Of a DNA stretch of 60,476 bases, positions 7,868 to 13,535 are shown piece after piece. Position numbers and translations under genes: made by a program. How positions within the stretch are numbered: position 1 is the stretch's first letter; each line of letters starts with the position of its first letter. The notes beneath the pieces are model-generated. The model was not told where the DNA came from and did not search any database. It saw only the letters and a program-made list of their open reading frames with translations. Source of the DNA: a virus; the IMG/VR virus record IMGVR_UViG_3300021437_000022, positions 1 through 60,476 of that record; one strand, written 5' to 3'.

Positions 7868-8182
7868 GTGAACATGAATTCTCTCCCAAATGCCAAGGTG
7901 CGCAGCGCCGTAGAGGGGCGCCTCACATTCTGCAACGCCAATGCCACGCTCTACGGCAAGTGGTTTGATGACGGTCAAACGTACGTCGTTTTTTCGTACG
8001 GCTCGCATTGGCCCTTGTTTCTCTATCGCGCGGGCTTGTGGTACGAGAACAAGCAACGTGCTAGCACCACGACCACGCGTCATGCGACCGTTGCCCGTCC
8101 GCGCTCGTGCCTTCCGATTCTCGACGCCACCACAGAATCCTTGTTCGTGTTGATCGCTTCCGCTCGTGAGGTAGCAGCATGA
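7868..8182 (+). CDS. Early hypothetical protein, GTG start
   Basis: The 104-residue product is read from GTG at 7868, 6 nt after GAAAGGA; an ATG at 7874 is possible but is spaced less well. The middle (TLYGKWFDDGQTYVVFSYGSHWPLFLY, about residues 28-54, split by turns) is beta-rich and aromatic, and the C-terminal third is basic and Thr/Arg-rich. It follows hammerhead copy 2 and overlaps the next gene by 4 nt. No family recognised. Confidence 0.7.
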   Translation: MNMNSLPNAKVRSAVEGRLTFCNANATLYGKWFDDGQTYVVFSYGSHWPLFLYRAGLWYENKQRASTTTTRHATVARPRSCLPILDATTESLFVLIASAREVAA

Positions 8183-8478
8183 GCACATACCACACTCCGG
8201 GCCCGTGGGCTGCTTACGGCCAGACCGTCATGGCGGTTTCGCATGGCAAGTGGTTCACCATTTGCCACGTTAATGGCACGAACCACACAAAGGAAGGCAA
8301 TGAAGCAAATGCCGCATTCATTGCTTCCGCACCCAAGATCAAGAAGCAGCGGGACGAATTGCTTGCTGCGCTTGATGCAATAGTGACTGCTGTTTATAAC
8401 GAGGAGGCGGTATCGCCGTGGTCGCCCGAGTACCGCAACGCACTTACCGCAATCGCCAAGGCACGGGGGCAAGCATGA
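8179..8478 (+). CDS. Early hypothetical protein (DUF-like phage protein)
   Basis: The 99-residue product begins MSTYHTPGPWAAYGQTV and has NGTNHTKEGNEANAAFIASAPKI followed by a helical tail. The HTPGPW opening with a later N-A-x-x-I-A-x-AP pattern is widespread in phage proteins of unknown function. It overlaps the gene before it and the gene after it by 4 nt each, so the three are translationally coupled. Confidence 0.8.
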   Translation: MSTYHTPGPWAAYGQTVMAVSHGKWFTICHVNGTNHTKEGNEANAAFIASAPKIKKQRDELLAALDAIVTAVYNEEAVSPWSPEYRNALTAIAKARGQA

Positions 8479-8591
8479 GCCGCTCCGAGAAAGTGTGGAA
8501 CGCAATCGCCTGCATCTGTTTCGTGTTGCTGCCGTTCGTGTTTGCGTGGCTCGGCATGTTGCTTGCTGAAATTGCTCGCAACCCAATCTGA
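8475..8591 (+). CDS. 38-residue membrane peptide
   Basis: The product starts at an ATGA overlap with the previous stop. It is a basic N-terminus (MSRSEKVW) followed by a single hydrophobic helix (about residues 9-31) and a short polar end. The size, overlap and membrane segment support a real gene. Function unknown; small early membrane proteins often act in exclusion or depolarisation, which is only a possibility here. Confidence 0.6.
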   Translation: MSRSEKVWNAIACICFVLLPFVFAWLGMLLAEIARNPI

Positions 8592-8601
8592 AAGGTTCGT
8601 C

Positions 8602-9087
8602 ATGAAAACAATCCAAGTCTCTGAAGCGTCGGGCACAGTGCTCGACTATCTGGTGGCGAAGGCGCAAGGTTTTGAAGTGGAAATTCGCACAGGTGAACAG
8701 CGCTACGCCGATCTCATGGCGTCAAACCCTGATACTGATCTCGACTTCGCCGAGGTTATACGCTTCGGCAAACCGCGCCTGACTTACAACAATCCTGTTC
8801 CCGGCATGTCATTGCCTCGTTTTTCGTCTTGCTGGACGCAAAGTGGACCGATCATTGATCGAGAAGGCATCTTGCTGCGCCCGCTGCGCCGTGCCGGGCA
8901 TGCACTGGACGGGCAGTGTCTGGCGATGTACGACGGCGGAAACACAGGGTCCGTGGTGCAGTGGATTAAGAATAAAGATTGGAGGCACCACTATTTGAGC
9001 GGTCCCACGTCCCTCGTGGCAGCCATGCGTTGCTTCGTGGTGCGCAAATTGGGCGACACTGCTGAAGTGCCCGACGAATTAGTTTGA
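8602..9087 (+). CDS. DUF2591 family phage protein
   Basis: The 161-residue product has the family hallmarks in order: VLDYLVAKAQGF at residues 12-23, a middle segment FSSCWTQSGPIIDREGILLRP, and a C-terminal GPTSLVAAMRCFVVRKLG. DUF2591 proteins occur across proteobacterial phages, and the conserved WVAKAxG/PTxxxAAMRC pattern is diagnostic, although their function is unknown. The ribosome site is TGAAAGG. The stop codon is 2 nt from hammerhead copy 3. Confidence 0.85.
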   Translation: MKTIQVSEASGTVLDYLVAKAQGFEVEIRTGEQRYADLMASNPDTDLDFAEVIRFGKPRLTYNNPVPGMSLPRFSSCWTQSGPIIDREGILLRPLRRAGHALDGQCLAMYDGGNTGSVVQWIKNKDWRHHYLSGPTSLVAAMRCFVVRKLGDTAEVPDELV

Positions 9088-9089
9088 CA

Positions 9090-9141
9090 GGACGAAACCG
9101 GCGTGAGCCGGTCTGCAGGTTGTGCCTGCACTGACGAGTCC
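9090..9141 (+). ncRNA. Hammerhead ribozyme, type II, copy 3
   Basis: The fold is the same as in the other two copies. The one difference is a stem III tetraloop of GUGA instead of GCGA, which keeps the GNRA class and so preserves structure. Stem II is GGAC (9090-9093)/GUCC (9138-9141); the GUC cut is predicted between 9113 and 9114; stem I and CUGACGA are unchanged. It starts 2 nt after the DUF2591 stop and ends 20 nt before the next start. Confidence 0.93.
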
Positions 9142-9161
9142 AACCATTGAAAGGAATCACC

Positions 9162-9599
9162 ATGTTGCGCTACATCGCCCCCGGCGTGGAGAACGAGCCC
9201 GAATACTACGGCACCCTCCAAGCCATGCCCAATCCCCAATTTATTCCGGCCTGGGTTGTCCACACGTTCACGTTTTCGTGTGGCGCCCCGGTCTGGGTCG
9301 GACACTCCGGCAACGTGCCGGAGGATCGCACCTACACCCTCACGCTGGCCGAAGTGGACGAGATGATCCAGGCCAAGGGTGACAGCGTGGTGCTTTCGCG
9401 CATCGTGCTGTCCGGATTGAATCGCCGCGAGAAAGCCGCCGCCGCGATAGCGCCGGCAACCGAAGCGTGGCTTGCCGCGACGCGTGATTTTGGTGCTTTC
9501 TCTGGCGAAGAGTCCGCGGCCTGGGACGCTTTCGAAAACGCGCAGATCACCTATCTGGCTTTCTCGGAACGCGCACGCGGAGAATCGACATGCGCCTGA
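9162..9599 (+). CDS. Early hypothetical protein downstream of hammerhead copy 3
   Basis: The 145-residue product begins MLRYIAPGVENEPEYYG. It has a beta-rich first half (VVHTFTFSCGAPVWVGHSG, YTLTLAEVDEMI) and an Ala-rich helical second half. The start follows TTGAAAGGAATCACC, which lies directly after the ribozyme, so the 3' cleavage product keeps its ribosome site. No family recognised. Confidence 0.75.
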   Translation: MLRYIAPGVENEPEYYGTLQAMPNPQFIPAWVVHTFTFSCGAPVWVGHSGNVPEDRTYTLTLAEVDEMIQAKGDSVVLSRIVLSGLNRREKAAAAIAPATEAWLAATRDFGAFSGEESAAWDAFENAQITYLAFSERARGESTCA

Positions 9600-9859
9600 C
9601 CAATTACCGCGATGGCCGGGTGTTTGGCGCCTACGCTTCCACCAAACACCATGACCCAATGTACTCGACTGCAGAACTGGCGATTGTGCTGTTCACCACG
9701 ACGCGCAGCCTGACGCATCTGATCCGCCTGCAAACCGTAGCAGGCAACCCACCGCCGCCGTGCTGCACCCTGGCCACCTGCGGAGGCAAGGTCAAGCGCT
9801 ATCCTTTGCACGCCTTCACGGCGTGGTTCGAGTCAACCAAGGAAATATCATGCAAGTAG
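9590..9859 (+). CDS. Early hypothetical protein
   Basis: The 89-residue product overlaps the previous gene by 10 nt and the next by 10 nt. It has a basic C-terminal half with a PPPPCCTLATCGGKV stretch holding three Cys, which could be a metal site. No family recognised. The tight overlaps and shared strand support expression; the start is less certain because no strong ribosome site precedes 9590. Confidence 0.55.
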   Translation: MRLTNYRDGRVFGAYASTKHHDPMYSTAELAIVLFTTTRSLTHLIRLQTVAGNPPPPCCTLATCGGKVKRYPLHAFTAWFESTKEISCK

Positions 9860-10065
9860 ATCGCATTGCATCTTGGGAACAAATCGCCGCCCTGGCCCAC
9901 GATCTGCGGGTCTCGACGGACGCCGCCCAATACGTGCACCACGAGATGATCCGACACGGGTACTTCGACACGGCGCTCGTGCCTGCGCATCTGTGGGAGC
10001 GCTGGACCCGAGGCGACCGTTTCCCTGTCCCCGAAAGTTTCTACACCCGCTACCGCCTCGACTGA
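9850..10065 (+). CDS. Small early helical protein
   Basis: The 71-residue product starts at ATG 9850 after AAGGAAATATC, a good ribosome site. It is helical, with an aromatic tail (HLWERWTRGDRFPVPESFYTRY). The segment IAALAHDLRVSTDAAQYVHHEMI reads like a small helix-turn-helix, but I would not assign DNA binding on that alone. Confidence 0.65.
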   Translation: MQVDRIASWEQIAALAHDLRVSTDAAQYVHHEMIRHGYFDTALVPAHLWERWTRGDRFPVPESFYTRYRLD

Positions 10066-10075
10066 GAGAACCCTC

Positions 10076-10468
10076 ATGAACAACACTGCCCATCACCCCG
10101 CGCTCGACAAGCACCTGACTGCGCAGGTGCACAAGTATCTCGCCATGCCCGGCACGTTCGGCATGGTCACGGGCCGCGACCGCATGCGCGAACTGGACAT
10201 CACGTTTTTTGGCCCGGCCTGGGACTTCCGATCATTGGACGAAGCGAAGCATCACCAGATTTCAAAAGGCAATGACATCTTGTCGGAGTTTCTGAAGGCG
10301 CGAAACCGCACACAGGAAGCGGTGGCCTTGCTGGAAGCCAACCCCGGCATGTCCGCCCGGGAGGCTTCGCGGCGGTGCGGTGTCGATGTGATGGCGGTGC
10401 TGCGCGCCTTGCGCATTTCCGACAAGCCGCGATGCCCTCACTGCGGCTCACTCATTCGTCATTCGTAG
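10076..10468 (+). CDS. Putative HTH and zinc-ribbon protein
   Basis: The 130-residue product has a helix-turn-helix-like segment (SAREASRRCGVDVMAVLRAL, about residues 92-111) and a C-terminal CPHCG knuckle. That combination suggests a small DNA-binding regulator. It ends the rightward block and its last 10 nt overlap the 3' end of the convergent Q-like gene, so the two transcripts would be mutually antisense at their ends. Function is inferred from motifs only. Confidence 0.7.
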   Translation: MNNTAHHPALDKHLTAQVHKYLAMPGTFGMVTGRDRMRELDITFFGPAWDFRSLDEAKHHQISKGNDILSEFLKARNRTQEAVALLEANPGMSAREASRRCGVDVMAVLRALRISDKPRCPHCGSLIRHS

Positions 10469-10977
10469 GACCGGCGCCCGAGTCGTCGCATCACCTGGGC
10501 GTCTGTCTCAAACTCTTTTTGCAGTATCAGGCCGCGCACCCACTTGGCGGCCTCGTTTCTTCCAGGCATGTCAGGCAACGCCCGTTCTCCCGTCCCGCCA
10601 CAGTGTGGGCAATCCGCTTCCTGCAGCACCTGCACATTGCCGTCGATGGTCAGGTGCCCTCTTCCCCCGCACACCTTGCAGTTGCAATCCAGGTAGTGAT
10701 CCAGCACCTGCATCACCACCTTGCGGGCGTCCTGCCAATTCACAATAGGCGCGTATTTGCTGCGCCGCAGCTCTTTCTCCAGCAGCTCGACGGTGATCTG
10801 CGCCACGCTGCCGTCCTGCGCGTACTTCAATCGCCACAGCGCCGCGCCCAATGGGTTTTTTGCCCCCGCCATGCCCATTGCCCGTACCACGTCAATGTCC
10901 GCAACGTCGTCAAGGTTGTCGGCCTCTCCGAGGTCGCTCGATTCCATTGCACTCGACATCCTTTTATTTCCGCTCAT
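10459..10977 (-). CDS. Zinc-finger protein resembling late antiterminator Q
   Basis: The 172-residue product carries a DnaJ-like zinc module: C98-x-C100-x2-C103GGRGH, then C123PHC126GGTG. Helical segments lie on both sides. This arrangement is found in lambda Q-type and related phage antiterminators. It is the last gene of the leftward early operon, a common position for a late-gene switch. If correct, it would act on RNA polymerase near the control region at 6289-6608. Alternative: an unrelated phage zinc-finger protein. The start ATG is preceded by AAAAGG. Confidence 0.65.
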   Translation of the reverse strand: MSGNKRMSSAMESSDLGEADNLDDVADIDVVRAMGMAGAKNPLGAALWRLKYAQDGSVAQITVELLEKELRRSKYAPIVNWQDARKVVMQVLDHYLDCNCKVCGGRGHLTIDGNVQVLQEADCPHCGGTGERALPDMPGRNEAAKWVRGLILQKEFETDAQVMRRLGRRSYE

Positions 10978-11062
10978 TCCGTCGCCTTTTCAATGCCGCC
11001 CCGGCTTGATTCCTGGGGCCTGGGAGCCGCGCAATCTGTTTTCTGGTAGGTGGATGCCTCCT

Positions 11063-12481
11063 CTACCCTTTCAACGCCTCCAGGAGCCCGTTTTGCAAGT
11101 TGCCTTTCCCGGCCAACCGCTCCGGCAGCTTGTCTTCAATCGTGTCGGCCGCACACAACACCCTGACCAGCACATGCCCGGCCTGGGTGCCATGCCGGTG
11201 CAGCCGGGAATTCAATTGCTTGAAGTGATCCAAGTCATGCGGGCATCCGTACCAGACGACATTGTGCCCCGCGCCCTGTAGCCCGTCCAGGCCGTGCCCG
11301 CCTTCCTTCGGATGCATGACCAGCACAGGGAACTTCCCTGCAATCCAGTCCTGCAGCCGATCGATGCGCCCGGCCTTCTTGCCCAAGCGTTTCAGGATGG
11401 CTTCACGGTCCGCCGTGTAGCGATAGCCGACGATGATTCCCCGTTCCGTGTTTTCCACGATTTCCTCCAAGGCGTCCAGCTTCGCCTCGTGCACCACCTG
11501 CGCCGTTTTCTCCCCGTCCTCGGTCTCGACAATCACGCGACCGTTTGCGATCTGCAACAGCTTCGCCAGCTTCGTTCCGGCTTGCGCCGCGGTCAGGATG
11601 TTGCCGTTCACTTCCGCCACCAGCTCGCGCTTGAGTTCGTCGTGCAGCACCTTGGCATGGTTCGGGATGCGCACCCATTCCGGCGTGATAATCAACTCAG
11701 GCAGCTCCAGCCAATCCTCTTGCCGAAACGCAAAACAAATATCCTTGACGGCGTCAATCACGCTTTCCTTGTCGCGCATTTCCCACATCGGCACGGTGCG
11801 GTTTCCCACCTCGATCGTGTGGCTGACGCGCATGAACCGTTCCCGGAATTCCTTCTTGCTCTTTCCCAGGCGCTTGCCTCCGTCCAACAACCCCACTGGC
11901 GAGTAAATATCCTCCAGGCCATTCGCCGCCGGGGTTCCGGTCAACTCCACGAATCGATTCAGGAAAGGGCGCACGGCACGCACGGCCCTGAACACCAGAT
12001 TCTTCGACGACAACAGGCTGCGCGCTTCGTCGATGGCCAATCCGTCATAGGGGAAATTGACCCCGTAGGCCTTGACCAGATGCGGAAACTGTTCATTGCT
12101 CACCAGATGGATCGTTTCCGGCATGCCTTGCAGGCGCTTCTTCGTCCCGGCCCGATCCTTGATTGTCAGCATCTTGCGCGCGGGGTCTTTCGGGTGTTGC
12201 ACCCGGTGCAGGTGGATATCGTCCGTATCCACGATTCGCCAGTCCAGGTGCTGGGTGTGCGCCCACTTGGCAATTTCCTTGGGCCATGTGAGCTGAATCA
12301 CCCGCTTGGGCGCCACAATCAACCACCGCGTGGTCTCGAACCTGTCTTCTTGCAACGCGACGATCGCCGACAACAGACTCACGCTCTTGCCAAGTCCTGG
12401 GTCCGCCCACAAGGCGCAGGCCTCCAGGTCCAGCACGGCCTGCGTCATGCGCTTCTGATACTCCCTCGCCGTGTATTCCAT
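11063..12481 (-). CDS. SNF2/DEAD-like helicase
   Basis: The 472-residue superfamily 2 ATPase has Q-motif-like EYQKRM near the start, Walker A DPGLGKS at residues 27-33, APKRVIQLTWPKEI (motif Ia), DEAR at 151-154 (motif II) and ELTGTPAANGLED (motif III). It ends with GGHGLDGLQGAGH (motif V) and QLNSRLHRHGT (motif VI). An upstream in-frame extension to 12676 lies in another gene; ATG 12481 overlaps the VRR-NUC stop as ATGA. Phage SNF2-like helicases of this type travel with VRR-NUC nucleases in replication modules. Confidence 0.92.
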   Translation of the reverse strand: MEYTAREYQKRMTQAVLDLEACALWADPGLGKSVSLLSAIVALQEDRFETTRWLIVAPKRVIQLTWPKEIAKWAHTQHLDWRIVDTDDIHLHRVQHPKDPARKMLTIKDRAGTKKRLQGMPETIHLVSNEQFPHLVKAYGVNFPYDGLAIDEARSLLSSKNLVFRAVRAVRPFLNRFVELTGTPAANGLEDIYSPVGLLDGGKRLGKSKKEFRERFMRVSHTIEVGNRTVPMWEMRDKESVIDAVKDICFAFRQEDWLELPELIITPEWVRIPNHAKVLHDELKRELVAEVNGNILTAAQAGTKLAKLLQIANGRVIVETEDGEKTAQVVHEAKLDALEEIVENTERGIIVGYRYTADREAILKRLGKKAGRIDRLQDWIAGKFPVLVMHPKEGGHGLDGLQGAGHNVVWYGCPHDLDHFKQLNSRLHRHGTQAGHVLVRVLCAADTIEDKLPERLAGKGNLQNGLLEALKG

Positions 12482-12771
12482 CAGGCTTTCATCCTTGCCA
12501 GAAACAAATCGACGCCTTCGCGTGTGTCGGCCCAACCCGCCACGCACCCCATGCGTGTCAGCCGCTCGATCCACCAGCGCTGCAGCCTCTCCGGCTTCTT
12601 TCCTGTTTTCTTCAGCTCGATGAATCCAATGCGGTTCGGCGCAATGATCACCAATCGATCCGGCAGTCCGTCCCACCCCAGCTTGATCGTGAATCCCTTG
12701 CGCCGCTTGACCTCCTGCCCAAGGTAATCCTCCAGGTTCAGCTCTTTCGCCCCGATGCTCAGGTCAATCAT
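12481..12771 (-). CDS. VRR-NUC domain nuclease
   Basis: The 96-residue protein is little more than a PD-(D/E)XK nuclease fold. E20 lies in the first helix, D38 in GLPDRLV, and E52-x-K54 in GFIELKK, followed by a helix (RWWIERLTRMGC) and a final strand. It is coupled to the helicase by a 4-nt overlap. Its ATG at 12771 overlaps the stop of the paralogue; GTG at 12780 is an alternative start. VRR-NUC proteins cleave branched DNA, consistent with recombination-linked replication. Confidence 0.92.
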   Translation of the reverse strand: MIDLSIGAKELNLEDYLGQEVKRRKGFTIKLGWDGLPDRLVIIAPNRIGFIELKKTGKKPERLQRWWIERLTRMGCVAGWADTREGVDLFLARMKA

Positions 12772-13205
12772 CGCAGCCACGCGCCATCTGACTGCCTGCG
12801 CATCCGCAGCTCTCTCGGCACACGCCGATACCCCGCCTCCGGATACGTGGCCTGATTGAGCACCCAGTCAATTTGCTCTTTCGTGCTGACCCATTCCGCC
12901 CACACCCCATTTTCCGCCAACGTGCTGATCCACCGCTCCACCCCCACCCCTGGCGAATATCCCGGCGCCACCAACTCCAGCATGACGGCCATTCCTCCCG
13001 GCGAAGGCAGCACCAGATATCCCGGCAACCCCTTCTTCCGTTTACGCTCTTTCTCGGCCCCCTTCCATACGACCTCCCCGCCAATCTGGGGCTGATCCTT
13101 CACGGCCTCGATCCGGATCACCCCTCGCACCCCTTTGCACAGGTGCTTCTCCAGGAAATCGATCTCGGCCTTCCTTTGCGCCGCTGTTAGCTTGATTCGT
13201 GACAT
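12768..13205 (-). CDS. Degenerate VRR-NUC paralogue (probably inactive)
   Basis: Residues 59-117 of this 145-residue protein align closely with the adjacent nuclease: GLPGYLVLPS with GLPDRLVIIA, MLELVAPGYSP with FIELKKTGKKP, then RWISTLAENGVWAEW with RWWIERLTRMGCVAGW. The catalytic D is replaced by G62 and the catalytic K by V79; the E (E77) remains. I infer a duplicated, catalytically dead copy that may bind DNA or regulate its neighbour. No good ribosome site precedes ATG 13205. Confidence 0.75.
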   Translation of the reverse strand: MSRIKLTAAQRKAEIDFLEKHLCKGVRGVIRIEAVKDQPQIGGEVVWKGAEKERKRKKGLPGYLVLPSPGGMAVMLELVAPGYSPGVGVERWISTLAENGVWAEWVSTKEQIDWVLNQATYPEAGYRRVPRELRMRRQSDGAWLR

Positions 13206-13254
13206 AAGATTGAGAAAATGTAGTGGAAAATTGAAATGTACATGAAAACCAACG

Positions 13255-13442
13255 AATTTGAAATAGTAGTGCCTTTAACGTCCCGTCCGTCAGCATATCG
13301 TAGAGTAAACGCGTGAGTCTCTTAAAACAGCCGTATAGAAAATCAGCAAGTGATTTTTTTTTTACATGTAGTCACACTCTCTCTCTTTCTACTATACAGA
13401 GTGCTGACGGACGGGACGTTAAACCCTTCACTATTTCAAATT
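13255..13442. repeat. Nested inverted repeat, possible origin or structured RNA
   Basis: The 41-nt arms at 13255-13295 and 13402-13442 match at 13 outer bases and 22 inner bases, separated by a 6-bp mismatched block. A GTATAG/CTATAC pair lies inside the 106-nt spacer, which also holds a run of ten T. The element fills the gap between the primase-helicase and degenerate VRR-NUC genes. It could be a replication origin, a cruciform operator or a small non-autonomous element; no coding capacity is evident. Confidence 0.75.
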
Positions 13443-13470
13443 TACTGTTTTTTGATCGAAAAAACGTACC

Positions 13471-13510
13471 CAAAAAACAAAGGCCGGAACAGTTTTCACT
13501 GCTTCCGGCC
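13471..13510 (-). terminator. Intrinsic terminator after primase-helicase
   Basis: On the minus strand GGCCGGAA pairs with TTCCGGCC (13503-13510 with 13482-13489), extended by CAGT/ACTG around one bulged base. TTTGTTTTTT follows. It lies 25 nt past the stop of the primase-helicase gene and isolates it from the downstream nuclease-helicase operon. Confidence 0.88.
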
Positions 13511-13535
13511 CCTGATGAATGGCTAATGTCGCGTG

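Larger units (their letters stand above)
13206..13535. other. Non-coding region 13206-13535
   Basis: This 330-bp AT-rich gap contains the nested inverted repeat (13255-13442) and a leftward terminator (13471-13510). The promoter for the operon beginning at 13205 should be here, but I see no convincing -35/-10 pair. Confidence 0.6.

Noticed and set aside
9820-9840. GGTTCGAGTC, similar to a tRNA T-loop
   Set aside because: The flanking 5-nt arms do not pair and no acceptor or anticodon arm can be drawn; it is inside a coding region.
12482-12676. N-terminal extension of the helicase gene to 12676
   Set aside because: It overlaps the VRR-NUC gene in another frame and reads as low-complexity Arg/Gly/Ala; ATG 12481 has the ATGA coupling.
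13512-13518. CTGATGA hammerhead core heptamer on the plus strand
   Set aside because: No matching GAAA or stems nearby, and it lies beside a terminator at the end of a minus-strand gene.
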